A stretch of DNA of 64,000 bases, from the NCBI RefSeq assembly GCF_036226665.1, contig NZ_CP109007.1, forward strand, positions 2,210,501 through 2,274,500. The letters are read 5' to 3'. Below the pieces are notes generated by a model, which saw nothing but the letters and a program-made list of their open reading frames with translations, was not told the DNA's origin and ran no database searches. A program made the position numbers and the translations under genes. The DNA is from Streptomyces sp. NBC_00691 (GTDB lineage: Bacteria; Actinomycetota; Actinomycetes; Streptomycetales; Streptomycetaceae). Shown piece after piece: positions 55,971 to 64,000 of this stretch; position 1 is the stretch's first letter; each line of letters opens with the position of its first letter.

Positions 55971-57296
55971 ATGTCGGTCCCCCAGCCCACCGCCGCGGAG
56001 CGCGGTGAGCACATTCTCGCCGTCTTCGACACCGCCTTCGGCGAGCTCCTCGCCGCCGACCCCGCGGCCTTCCGCGTCAAGTTCCGGAAGATGGCCGGCT
56101 CGGCCTTCGCCTTCTACCGGGGCACGGCCTGCCTGTTCTACGCCGACCTGGAGAAGGAGGCCCACGGCGGCCCCTACCTGGACGAGCGCACCGGCCGGGT
56201 CTGGATCCACGGCGACCTGCACGCCGAGAACTTCGGCACGTACATGGACGCCAACGGGCGGCTGATCTTCAACGTCAACGACTTCGACGAGGCGTACGTC
56301 GGCCCCTTCACCTGGGACCTCAAGCGGCTCGCGGCCTCGCTCGCCCTCGTCGGCTACGCGAAGGCGCTGAGCGACGAGCAGATCAGCCATGTCGTCCGGA
56401 TCTTCGCGGCCTCCTACCGGGAGCGGATCCACGCCCTGGCGACCGGCGCGAAGAACGACGAGCTGCCCCCGTTCACGCTGGACACGGCCGAGGGCGCACT
56501 GCTCGACGCGCTGCGTGACGCCCGCTCCATGACCCGCTTCGGGCTCCTCGACTCGATGACGGAGATCCGGGACTACGAGCGCCGCTTCTCCGCGGGCGGC
56601 GGCGCGATCGAGCTGGACGCGGCCGCGCGGTACAAGGTCCTGGCGGCCTTCGACGGCTACCTGGAGACCCTGCCGGAGTCCAGCCTGGCCCGCCCCGACT
56701 CGTACCGGGTCAAGGACGTGGTCGGGCGGCGCGGGATCGGCATCGGCTCGGCCGGCCTCCCCTCGTACAACATCCTCCTGGAGGGCAACAGCGACGCCCT
56801 GGAGAACGACGTCGTGATCTACCTCAAGCAGGCGCAGACCCCCGCGGTCTCCCGTCATGTGACGGACCCGGCGGTACGGGAGTACTTCCAGCACGAGGGC
56901 CACCGCACCGTGATCTCGCAGCGGGCGCTCCAGGCCCACGCCGACCCGTGGCTCGGCTGGACCGAGCTGGACGGCGCCGGTCAGCTGGTCGCGGAGGTCT
57001 CGCCGTACGCGGTGGACCTCGACTGGTCGGACATCGACGACCCCCAGGACATCGCGGCCACCGTCGCCGACCTGGGCCGGGCGACGGCGACCATGCACGC
57101 GGCGGCGGACGACTCCAGCGGGCACTCGCTGGTGCCGTTCTCGACGGAGCGGGCCATCGACGCGGCGATCGCCGCCGACGAGGACGGCTTCGCGCAGCTC
57201 CTGGTGGACTTCGCCCACACGTACGGGGCACGCGCGCGGGCCGACCACCAGATCTTCGTGGACCTCTTCCGCAACGGCCGGATCCCCGGGCTGTAG
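55971..57296 (+). CDS. DUF2252 family protein
   Basis: A 441-residue protein of DUF2252, which has a protein-kinase-like or aminoglycoside-phosphotransferase-like fold. It has FRKMAGSAFAFYRGTACLFY near residue 37, VWIHGDLHAENFGTYMDANG near 80, FNVNDFDEAYVGPFTWDLKR near 101 and VIYLKQAQTPAVSRHV near 282. The HGDLHxEN and DFDE motifs match the catalytic loop and metal site of that fold. Phosphotransfer activity is expected but not proven. ATG at 55971 has AGGAGG upstream. An 18-bp direct repeat (57301-57318 and 57340-57357, one mismatch) follows the stop. Confidence 0.85.
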   Translation: MSVPQPTAAERGEHILAVFDTAFGELLAADPAAFRVKFRKMAGSAFAFYRGTACLFYADLEKEAHGGPYLDERTGRVWIHGDLHAENFGTYMDANGRLIFNVNDFDEAYVGPFTWDLKRLAASLALVGYAKALSDEQISHVVRIFAASYRERIHALATGAKNDELPPFTLDTAEGALLDALRDARSMTRFGLLDSMTEIRDYERRFSAGGGAIELDAAARYKVLAAFDGYLETLPESSLARPDSYRVKDVVGRRGIGIGSAGLPSYNILLEGNSDALENDVVIYLKQAQTPAVSRHVTDPAVREYFQHEGHRTVISQRALQAHADPWLGWTELDGAGQLVAEVSPYAVDLDWSDIDDPQDIAATVADLGRATATMHAAADDSSGHSLVPFSTERAIDAAIAADEDGFAQLLVDFAHTYGARARADHQIFVDLFRNGRIPGL

Positions 57297-57397
57297 CGGA
57301 TTCCCGGGGCGGCCGGGGACTCCCTCGTGACGCCGGGGGTTCCCGGGGCCGCCGGGGCCGTTCACAGACTGTCTTTAAGGGCGTTTTACGGACCGGC

Positions 57398-58102
57398 ATG
57401 GCACACTCCACGACGATGGACATGGCAGGGACGCAGCTGAGGACGCTGCGGGCGGCGTTCTTCACGGCACTGGTCGTGACGCTGTCCGTGGCGTCCCACG
57501 TGCTGCTCTCACGCGTGCCGCTGCCGCTCGGGACGGTCGTCCCGGTCGCGGTCGGCGTCTTCGCCGTGGCGTACGCCCTGGCGGGCCGCGAGCGGGGCCT
57601 CGGCCCGATCGCCGGGCTCCTCGTCCCGCTGGAACTGGCGGCCGACACGCTCTTCACCAGCGGTCAGGCGGTCTGTTACGGCGCCGCGGGAGGCCCCGTC
57701 GCCGGATCGCTGCGCGCGGTCGGCGTGGAGATGTTCTGCGGCGGCGCCGTCGGCACCCCGCTGCCCGGCGTGGCCGCGCCCGAGAGCGGCACGGCCGCCG
57801 CGCTCCTCGACTCCCCCGCCCCGGCGCTGCCCTGGCTGCTGCTCCTGGCCCATGTGGGCGTCGGGCTCTTCGCGGCGGTCTGGCTGCGCGGCGGGGAGCG
57901 GGCGCTGGCCCGGCTGCTCGGCGCGGTGGCGGCGTTCGCGTTCCGGCCGCTGCTCCTGGTGGCGGCCCTCTTCCGTACCGGTGGCCCGGCGCCGCGCCGC
58001 GCCGGACGGCCCGCGGGGCGACCCCGGCCCTCCCGCACCCGGCTCCTCACCCACTCCGTGGGACGGCGGGGACCGCCGTGCCCGCGCCTCGCTCTCGTCT
58101 GA
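57398..58102 (+). CDS. Membrane protein, function unknown
   Basis: A 234-residue protein with five hydrophobic segments (for example AAFFTALVVTLSVASHVLL near residue 17, LGTVVPVAVGVFAVAYAL near 41 and LPWLLLLAHVGVGLFAAVWL near 145). The C-terminal 40 residues are Arg/Pro-rich and cytosolic. No family recognised with confidence. ATG at 57398 is used; ATGs at 57416 and 57422 are in frame. It lies 60 bp before the DsbA-like gene on the same strand, so a joint envelope role is possible. Confidence 0.65.
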   Translation: MAHSTTMDMAGTQLRTLRAAFFTALVVTLSVASHVLLSRVPLPLGTVVPVAVGVFAVAYALAGRERGLGPIAGLLVPLELAADTLFTSGQAVCYGAAGGPVAGSLRAVGVEMFCGGAVGTPLPGVAAPESGTAAALLDSPAPALPWLLLLAHVGVGLFAAVWLRGGERALARLLGAVAAFAFRPLLLVAALFRTGGPAPRRAGRPAGRPRPSRTRLLTHSVGRRGPPCPRLALV

Positions 58103-58162
58103 GCGACGCGCACCCCGGCACGCGGTACCCCTCATTTCCTCACCGTCACGGAGACCACGATC

Positions 58163-58978
58163 ATGAGTGCACGCAACAACCAGGCCAACAAGGCTGCCGC
58201 CCGCGAGCGTCTGCGCGTCGAGCGCGAGCGCCAGGAGAAGAAGGACCGGGCCCGCCGCCGGCTCGTCGTCGGCGTCTCGGCCGTGGCCGTCCTCGCCGCC
58301 GCAGGCGGCATCGGCTACGCGGTGGTCCAGTCGAACCAGCCCTCGGCGTGGGAGTCGGCGGCGAAGGCGACCACGGTGACCGCCCCGAAGAACACCTCGG
58401 GCACGAACGGCACGACCGTCGTGGTCGGGAAGCCGGCCGCGAAGAAGACCCTGGAGCTGTACGAGGACTCGCGCTGCCCGGTCTGCTCGACCTTCGAGCA
58501 GTCCGTGGGCTCCACGGTGGAGAAGGACGTCGAGGCCGGCAAGTACAAGATCAGGTACGTCGGTGCCACGTTCATCGACGACGCGGCCACGGGCGAGGGC
58601 TCGAAGAACGCCCTCTCGGCGCTGGGCGCGGCCCTCGACGTGAGCCCCGAGGCCTTCCTGAAGTACAAGGCGGCGCTCTACTCGGCGAAGTTCCACCCGG
58701 AGGAGAACGACGACAAGTTCGCCAAGGACTCCTACCTCCTGGAGGTGGCGGACTCGGTGCCGGCCCTGAAGGGCAACGCCGCGTTCAAGAAGAACGTCGA
58801 GGACGGCACCTTCGACGCCTGGGCGATGAAGATGTCGAAGGCCTTCGACGACAGCGGGGTCACCGGCACCCCGACGCTCAAGATGGACGGCAAGGCCGTG
58901 ACGGTGGCGGGCAGCGACAACCCGCCGATGACCGTGCCGGAGTTCGAGACGGCGATCGCCACGGCCCTCAAGGGCTGA
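58163..58978 (+). CDS. Membrane-anchored DsbA-like thioredoxin domain protein
   Basis: A 271-residue protein. A charged N-terminus (AARERLRVERERQEKKDRAR) and one transmembrane helix (LVVGVSAVAVLAAAGGIGYAV) precede an extracytoplasmic thioredoxin fold with CPVC in YEDSRCPVCSTFEQ near residue 110 and the cis-Pro region GVTGTPTLKMDG near 234. It is expected to handle disulfides in exported proteins. Its layout copies the DsbA-like gene at 26888-27745. A good GGAG precedes the ATG, and a strong terminator follows. Confidence 0.87.
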   Translation: MSARNNQANKAAARERLRVERERQEKKDRARRRLVVGVSAVAVLAAAGGIGYAVVQSNQPSAWESAAKATTVTAPKNTSGTNGTTVVVGKPAAKKTLELYEDSRCPVCSTFEQSVGSTVEKDVEAGKYKIRYVGATFIDDAATGEGSKNALSALGAALDVSPEAFLKYKAALYSAKFHPEENDDKFAKDSYLLEVADSVPALKGNAAFKKNVEDGTFDAWAMKMSKAFDDSGVTGTPTLKMDGKAVTVAGSDNPPMTVPEFETAIATALKG

Positions 58979-59289
58979 CCGCGACCGGGCCGCACGACCT
59001 CCCCCGCCCCCTGATCCCCGCCCGCCCGGCGGATCAGGGGGCGAAGGCCGTCCTCGGGGGTGCTCCGCGTCGGGCCCGCTCGACCGCGAGACCCGGTCCC
59101 CGCCGTCACGGCGGACGGCCACCCTCCGGAACCGCCCGCAGGAGAGCCCCCTCCTGATCCCGGGTCAGGCCGGCGCGTCCCGGGAGGCGCCACCGCCGCG
59201 GGGCCGGATGCGACCTGGGGACGACGATCCGGCGAACATTCCCGCAAGCCCCTCCCCACCCACCGTACCCGCCAGTAATCTGACTGCCC
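58979..59289. other. 311-bp gap between DsbA-like gene and phoD
   Basis: It holds the terminator at 59005-59043 and then the phoD promoter zone. No gene or clear PHO box (GTTCACC direct repeats) could be identified by eye. Confidence 0.45.
59005..59043 (+). terminator. 13-bp stem terminator after DsbA-like gene
   Basis: CGCCCCCTGATCC (59005-59017) pairs exactly with GGATCAGGGGGCG (59031-59043), loop 13 nt, 26 bp after the stop. Confidence 0.85.
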
Positions 59290-60939
59290 GTGACCAGTCG
59301 ATTCATATCCTCCGCCCCCACGCGGCGCACGGTCGTCAAGGCCGCCGCCGTCACCGCCGTCACGGCGCCCGCCCTCCTCGGCGCGGCAGGCGCGGCCCAC
59401 GCGGCCCCCGGGGCCCCCGCGTTCCTCCACGGCGTCGCCTCCGGCGACCCGCTGCCCGACGGCGTCCTGCTCTGGACGCGCGTCACCCCCACCCCCGAAG
59501 CCGTGCCCGGCTCCGGCCTCGGCCCCGACGTCCCGGTCGGCTGGGAGCTCGCCGAGGACCGCGGCTTCGCGCGGATCGTGGCCTCCGGCACGACCACGGC
59601 GAGCGCGGGCTCCGACCACACGGTGAAGGCGGACGTCCGGGGCCTGCGCCCGGCCACCTCCTACTGGTTCCGCTTCACCGCGGGATCCACCGTCTCCCCC
59701 ACCGCTCGCACCCGCACCACGCCGGCCGTCGACGCCACCGCGCCCGGCGTCCGGTTCGGCGTGGTCTCCTGCGCCAACTGGGAGGCCGGCCACTTCTCCG
59801 CGTACCGCCATCTCGCCGCCCGCGCGGACCTGGACGCGATCCTCCACCTCGGCGACTACGTGTACGAGTACGGCAGCGGCACCTACCCGGAGGCGAAGTA
59901 CACCGTCCGGCAGCACGAGCCGCGTCACGAGACCGTCTCGCTGGCCGACTACCGCACCCGGCACGGCCACTACAAGACGGACGCCGACCTCCAGGCGCTG
60001 CACGCGGCCCACCCGGTCGTCGCCATCTGGGACGACCACGAGTTCGCCAACGACGCCTGGTCGGGCGGGGCCGAGAACCACACCCCCGGCGCCGAGGGCG
60101 ACTGGGCGGCCCGGGTCGCGGCGGCCAAGCGGGCCTACTTCGAGTGGATGCCGGTCCGTACGTCGACCGAGGGCACGGTCTTCCGGCGGCTGCGCTTCGG
60201 CAAGCTGGCCGATCTGCACCTGCTCGACCTGCGTTCGTTCCGCTCCGCCCCGGCGAAGGCCGGCAGCGGTTCGGTCGACGACCCGGAGCGCAGCATCACC
60301 GGCCGCGCCCAGCTGGACTGGCTGAAGTCCGGCCTCGCGGGCTCGGACGCGACCTGGCAGCTGGTCGGCACCTCGGTGATGATCTCGCCGGTCGCCTTCG
60401 GCGCCCTGCCCGCCCATCTCCTGGAGCCGCTCGCCGAGCTGATGGGCCTGCCGAAGGAGGGGCTCGCGGTCAACGCCGACCAGTGGGACGGCTACACGGA
60501 CGACCGCAAGGAGCTGCTCGGGCACCTCACCTCCCGGGGGATCCGCAACACGGTCTTCCTGACCGGCGACATCCACATGGCCTGGGCCAACGACGTCCCG
60601 GTGAAGGCGGCGACGTACCCCTTCTCGGCCTCCGCCGCGACGGAGTTCGTGGTCACATCGGTGACCTCGGACAACCTGGACGACCTGCTGCACGTGGCCC
60701 CGGGGACGCTCTCGGTGGTGGCCGCCGGCGCCGTGAAGGCCGCCAACCGGCACGTGAAGTGGGTGGACATGGACCACCACGGATACGGCGTGCTCGACGT
60801 GACCGCCGAGCGCTCGCAGATGGACTACTACACGGTCTCCGACAAGGCGGACCCGGACGCGACGACGTCCTGGGCACGCTCCTACCGGACGCTGAGCGGA
60901 ACGCAGCGTGTCGAGCGGGTGTACCAGCCGGTGCGCTGA
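59290..60939 (+). CDS. phoD: Alkaline phosphatase D, Tat-exported
   Basis: A 549-residue secreted phosphodiesterase/phosphatase. A twin-arginine signal ([14 protein letters not shown] near residues 11-24, then an Ala-rich region and an AHA cleavage site near 38) precedes an N-terminal Ig-like domain. The metallophosphoesterase core has [10 protein letters not shown] near 196, [11 protein letters not shown] near 248 and [10 protein letters not shown] near 425. PhoD needs Ca2+/Fe3+ and supplies phosphate. The start is GTG at 59290 with no obvious ribosome site. It ends before a 306-bp gap. Confidence 0.93.
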   Translation: MTSRFISSAPTRRTVVKAAAVTAVTAPALLGAAGAAHAAPGAPAFLHGVASGDPLPDGVLLWTRVTPTPEAVPGSGLGPDVPVGWELAEDRGFARIVASGTTTASAGSDHTVKADVRGLRPATSYWFRFTAGSTVSPTARTRTTPAVDATAPGVRFGVVSCANWEAGHFSAYRHLAARADLDAILHLGDYVYEYGSGTYPEAKYTVRQHEPRHETVSLADYRTRHGHYKTDADLQALHAAHPVVAIWDDHEFANDAWSGGAENHTPGAEGDWAARVAAAKRAYFEWMPVRTSTEGTVFRRLRFGKLADLHLLDLRSFRSAPAKAGSGSVDDPERSITGRAQLDWLKSGLAGSDATWQLVGTSVMISPVAFGALPAHLLEPLAELMGLPKEGLAVNADQWDGYTDDRKELLGHLTSRGIRNTVFLTGDIHMAWANDVPVKAATYPFSASAATEFVVTSVTSDNLDDLLHVAPGTLSVVAAGAVKAANRHVKWVDMDHHGYGVLDVTAERSQMDYYTVSDKADPDATTSWARSYRTLSGTQRVERVYQPVR

Positions 60940-61245
60940 GGTTCCCCTGACACCTCATTAGCGATGCTTTTCAGCCATGATCCCTTCTGTTAACGGGAGA
61001 TCACATCGCTACGGCGGGTGGCTGATTTCGGAGATCGAATCCGGACACACCACCCGCCTCCGTCACCCCGGCTGTTACGTCGAGATCTCAAACTCCGGAA
61101 GCAGCGCAAGATTTTCTTCCCGATGCCCTGAATTGCCCCCTGAATGATTGGGCTTGATCACTCCTCAACAGTGTCTGACATGGACGCGTAATCTCCCCGG
61201 CGTGGCGGAGGAAGTTCCTCCCCCCACCCCCCACGAGGAGTCACC
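60940..61245. other. 306-bp gap upstream of the metalloprotease gene
   Basis: It contains a GTTAAC-centred partial palindrome near 60990, an exact 7-bp palindromic pair GGAGGAA/TTCCTCC at 61207-61221, and the GAGGAG ribosome site at 61234-61239 for the protease. No gene seen; the long leader suggests regulated expression of the protease. Confidence 0.45.
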
Positions 61246-62250
61246 ATGCGTGCTCTTGTCCGCATATCCCCGCGTATGTCACGTCGGATGCTCGGTACGG
61301 CCGTCATGGCCGGAACCCTGGCCCTTGCCCCGCTCTCCGCCCCGGTCGCGAGCGGCACCACCGCGACCCTGGCCGGCGCCTCCGCCGAGAAGTGCGCGGA
61401 CGACGCCGGCGCCCTCTCCGGCGCCCGCAAGGCGCGCGGCGCCGGCGGCCACGCCGCGGAGCCGAACGAGGTCACGGCCGCCAAGGCCGCGGCCATGGAC
61501 GCCGATTTCAAGAAGAAGCTGTCCGCGGCCCGTTCCGAGGCCCGCCTCGGCGCCTCCGCCGGCAGAGCCGCCGCGGCGGTGAACATCCCCGTCTACTTCC
61601 ACGTCATCCACTCCGGAACGACGGGCAAGCTCTCCGCGAGCGCGATCACCGGCCAGATGAACGTCCTGAACGCGGCCTACGCGGGCCAGGGCACCGGCAA
61701 CGTGAACACCAACTTCCAGTTCACCCTGGCCGGTACCGACTACACGGACAACGCGTCCTGGTACAACCTGTCCTCGGGCTCCACCGCCGAGAAGCAGATG
61801 AAGCAGACCCTCCGCAAGGGCGGCGCGGGCGCGCTGAACTTCTACACCGCCAACCTGGGCGGCGGCCTCCTCGGCTGGGCGACCTTCCCGTCCTCGTACG
61901 CCTCGCAGCCGTCCATGGACGGTGTCGTCGTCCTCGACGCCTCGCTCCCGGGCGGCTCCGCGGCCAACTACAACCAGGGCGACACCGCCACCCACGAGGT
62001 CGGCCACTGGATGGGCCTCTACCACACCTTCCAGGGCGGCTGCAGCGGCAGCGGTGACGGCGTCGCCGACACCCCGGCCGAGAAGAGCCCCGCCTACGAG
62101 TGCCCGACCGGCCGTGACACCTGCACCAACAAGGCCGGCGTGGACCCGATCCACAACTTCATGGACTACACGTACGACGCCTGCATGTACCAGTTCACCT
62201 CGGGCCAGGTGACCCGGATGAACGACTACTGGACGGCGTACCGCGCCTGA
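61246..62250 (+). CDS. Secreted zinc metalloprotease, M43 type
   Basis: A 334-residue protein. A Sec-type signal ([15 protein letters not shown], then [18 protein letters not shown]) and a propeptide of about 75 residues precede the catalytic domain from about residue 113 ([17 protein letters not shown] strand). The zinc motif is [13 protein letters not shown] near 251, and the Met-turn region is [11 protein letters not shown] near 309. Cysteine pairs occur in the C-terminal half. This matches M43 pappalysin-like secreted proteases. A 20-bp stem terminator follows directly. Confidence 0.9.
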   Translation: MRALVRISPRMSRRMLGTAVMAGTLALAPLSAPVASGTTATLAGASAEKCADDAGALSGARKARGAGGHAAEPNEVTAAKAAAMDADFKKKLSAARSEARLGASAGRAAAAVNIPVYFHVIHSGTTGKLSASAITGQMNVLNAAYAGQGTGNVNTNFQFTLAGTDYTDNASWYNLSSGSTAEKQMKQTLRKGGAGALNFYTANLGGGLLGWATFPSSYASQPSMDGVVVLDASLPGGSAANYNQGDTATHEVGHWMGLYHTFQGGCSGSGDGVADTPAEKSPAYECPTGRDTCTNKAGVDPIHNFMDYTYDACMYQFTSGQVTRMNDYWTAYRA

Positions 62251-62261
62251 TCCGGCCGGAC

Positions 62262-62305
62262 ACGGGTGTGGCCCCCGGGGGAACTCCCCCGGGGGCCACA
62301 CCCGT
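62262..62305. terminator. 20-bp perfect stem terminator after the metalloprotease
   Basis: The arms 62262-62281 and 62286-62305 are exact complements with an AACT loop. It starts 11 bp after the protease stop and ends 11 bp before the convergent hydrolase gene's stop, so it likely serves both. Confidence 0.95.
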
Positions 62306-62316
62306 TCACCGTGGTC

Positions 62317-62886
62317 CTACAGGCTGTCCAGGAAGGCCAGCGCCACCGACCACGTCCGCTCGGCCGACTCCTGGTCCCAGTCGGGCAGCTCCCGGTCGGT
62401 GTACACGTGCCCCGCGCCCGGGTAGCGGTAGATCTCGACGTCCGCCCCGGCCTTGCGCATCTGCAGGTACCAGGAGGACAGCCAGTCGTGCGTCTCGAAC
62501 GGGTCGGGATCGGCCACGTGCAGCTGCACCGGCAGCTCGTCCACCACGGCCGACTCCGCGAGGTCGGAGGTGCCGTGGAAGAGCAGCAGCCCGCGCGCCT
62601 TCTCGTCGCCGAGCGCCAGGGTCTGCGCGATGGAGGCCCCGAGCGAGAGGCCCATGTAGACCAGACCGCGCTCGGAGTACGGGGCGGCGGCGAGGACCGC
62701 CCGCTTCAACAGCTCGTCCTTGCCGATCTCGTCCCTGAGCTCCACGCCCTCCTCCACGGTCCCGACCGTCCGGCCCCCGTAGAGGTCCGGGGTCCAGACC
62801 CGGTGCCCGGCGGCGCGGAGCCGCTCGGCAGCGGTCTCGACGGAAGGGGTCAGCCCGTAGGCCGAGTGGAAGAGCATGATGTCCAT
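62317..62886 (-). CDS. Dienelactone hydrolase family protein
   Basis: A 189-residue alpha/beta hydrolase of the DLH type. It has MLFHSAYGLTPSV near residue 4, DLYGGRTV near 32, nucleophile elbow YMGLSLGAS near 78, acid region VADPDPFETHD near 128 and His in YPGAGHVYTD near 159. The nucleophile position is Ser where classical dienelactone hydrolase has Cys, so an esterase function is possible. ATG at 62886 is chosen; ATG at 62895 is in frame. Substrate unknown. Confidence 0.8.
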   Translation of the reverse strand: MDIMLFHSAYGLTPSVETAAERLRAAGHRVWTPDLYGGRTVGTVEEGVELRDEIGKDELLKRAVLAAAPYSERGLVYMGLSLGASIAQTLALGDEKARGLLLFHGTSDLAESAVVDELPVQLHVADPDPFETHDWLSSWYLQMRKAGADVEIYRYPGAGHVYTDRELPDWDQESAERTWSVALAFLDSL

Positions 62887-62923
62887 GCGTCCCATCCTGC
62901 CACCCGGCCCGCACGACCCCGGC

Positions 62924-63009
62924 CCCACCGCCCGCCGGTCCACCGGCCGGTCCGCCGACCCACCGCCCGCCGGTCCACCGGGCGATCCGCCGGCCCACCG
63001 CCCGCCGGC
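62924..63009. repeat. 35-bp tandem repeat, about 2.5 copies
   Basis: Units at 62924-62958 and 62959-62993 share most positions, and a partial third begins at 62994. They fill most of the space between the antiporter's stop and the hydrolase start. Non-coding on both strands; slippage-prone. Confidence 0.85.
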
Positions 63010-63043
63010 GCGGCCGTCTTCCCGTCCGCCGCCGCAGGCCCCC

Positions 63044-64000
63044 TCACCGCATGCTGCGCACGTCCAGCTGCCGCAGCACCCGGTCCACCACCTCCGGATC
63101 GGCGCCCGGCTCGCTGCGGGCCGAGAGCACCTCGTGCCGCGCGGCCGACATCAGCTCCCGCTGGATCCGCTGCACCGCCTTGAAGCGCTTCGTCCGCTCG
63201 ACGAACGCGGCCCGCCGCTCCTCGTCGACCATGTCCGGACTGATCCGCGCCCCGATGTCGTACGCCCCGCGCAGCAGCCGCTCCTGGACCTCCTCGGGCA
63301 GCTCCTCGACCTCCTCGATCTCCTTGAGCCTGCGCCTGGCGGCCTTCGCGGCCCGGATGGCGAGATCGCGCTCCAGGACCCGCTCCGCGTCCGCGTCCGC
63401 CCGCACGCCGAGCCGCTTCACCAGCCAGGGCAGGGTGAGCCCCTGGACGACGAGCGTGGCGATGATCACGCAGAAGGCGATGAAGACGATCTCGTCCCGC
63501 CCGGGGAACGGCTCGCCGTCGTCGGTACGGAGCGGGATGGCCAGCGCGAGCGCCACCGAGGCCACACCCCGCATCCCCGCCCACCACATGACGATGGTCT
63601 CCCGCCAGCTGGTCGGGATCTCCTCGTCGACGTCCCGGCGGGTGTGCAGCCGCTTCGCCAGCCAGGTCGCCGGCAGCAGCCACAGCAGCCGGACGCCGAC
63701 GACGACCGCGACGACGGCGGCGCCCCAGCCGAGCATCTGCAGGCCGCGCCCCTCGGCCACCCCGAAGACGTGCACGAGTTCGAGGCCGATGAGGCCGAAG
63801 GCGATGCCGGTGACGAGGGTGTCGACGACCTGCCAGAAGGTCTGCCCGGCGAGCCGGCCCATCACGTCGTCGGCGTCGGCCGCGTGCTCGGCGAGGAAGA
63901 GGGCGGTGACCAGGACGGCGAGGACACCGGAGCCGTGCAGCTCCTCGGCGAGGACGTAGCTCACGAAGGGCACGAGAAGGGTGAGGCCGGTCTGGAGGGT
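63044..64000 (-). CDS. CPA1 family Na+/H+ antiporter (5' end outside window)
   Basis: The C-terminal 318 or so residues of a sodium/proton exchanger. Membrane segments include TLQTGLTLLVPFVSYVLAEE near the window edge, GIAFGLIGLELVHVFGV, and RETIVMWWAGMRGVASVALALAIPL, typical of NhaP/CPA1 transporters. A cytosolic tail of about 120 residues rich in Arg, Glu and Lys ends in VLRQLDVRSMR. The reading frame runs past position 64000, so the true start is not seen. Confidence 0.87.
   Translation of the reverse strand, partial: TLQTGLTLLVPFVSYVLAEELHGSGVLAVLVTALFLAEHAADADDVMGRLAGQTFWQVVDTLVTGIAFGLIGLELVHVFGVAEGRGLQMLGWGAAVVAVVVGVRLLWLLPATWLAKRLHTRRDVDEEIPTSWRETIVMWWAGMRGVASVALALAIPLRTDDGEPFPGRDEIVFIAFCVIIATLVVQGLTLPWLVKRLGVRADADAERVLERDLAIRAAKAARRRLKEIEEVEELPEEVQERLLRGAYDIGARISPDMVDEERRAAFVERTKRFKAVQRIQRELMSAARHEVLSARSEPGADPEVVDRVLRQLDVRSMR

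Noticed and set aside
59044..59289. PHO box upstream of phoD
   Set aside because: No pair of GTTCACC-type direct repeats at 11-bp spacing could be seen.

Overview
The window is high-GC actinobacterial DNA, almost certainly from a Streptomyces chromosome. It has very high third-position GC, GTG starts, many 1-10 bp gene overlaps, and a gene order typical of the Streptomyces core: gltBD, lgt, trpA-trpB-trpM-trpC, trpE-hisI, hisF-ridA-priA-hisH-hisB-hisC-hisD, then dnaE. No tRNA, rRNA, CRISPR array, transposase or phage gene was found. The extreme GC produces long meaningless antisense reading frames, and these were left out.

Layout. (1) 1-4.7 kb: a KstR2-like TetR repressor, an SDR and an acyl-CoA dehydrogenase face two further acyl-CoA dehydrogenases across a 57-bp gap that carries a near-consensus KstR2-type palindrome. 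This looks like a steroid-ring (HIP) type acyl-CoA degradation module. (2) 4.8-10.1 kb: a PNPOx-like flavoprotein, a VOC protein, PadR plus a vWA protein, and a divergent LLM monooxygenase-SDR-esterase operon. (3) 10.2-16.3 kb: glutamate synthase gltD and gltB. (4) 16.8-25.7 kb: a VIT1-type transporter, then a seven-gene overlapping operon of four ADP-ribosylglycohydrolase-family proteins, a PfkB/ribokinase, a class III CoA-transferase and a CitE-like lyase. This is the most system-like accessory locus here. (5) 25.8-43.5 kb: lgt, a DsbA-like protein, and the interleaved tryptophan and histidine genes. trpF is absent and its reaction is expected from priA. A 19-codon reading frame with five consecutive His codons overlaps the start of trpC. 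A 10-bp perfect inverted repeat sits upstream of hisD.

(6) 43.7-52.2 kb: a membrane protein of unknown function, a LON-substrate-binding-domain protein, a YbaK/EbsC deacylase, an ABC exporter pair, a NYN-domain protein, and a 57-residue basic protein preceded by a very strong ribosome binding site. (7) 52.3-64 kb: dnaE, a DUF2252 protein, a second membrane-anchored DsbA-like protein, a Tat-exported PhoD phosphatase, a secreted M43 metalloprotease, a dienelactone-hydrolase-like protein, and the 3' part of a CPA1 Na+/H+ antiporter cut by the window end.

Most genes are housekeeping. The points that deserve follow-up are the four-ARH operon, the His-rich leader before trpC, the KstR2-like operator, the hisD inverted repeat, and several short tandem duplications within or at the ends of genes. 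All identifications rest on reading the protein sequences and context; no database search was run.
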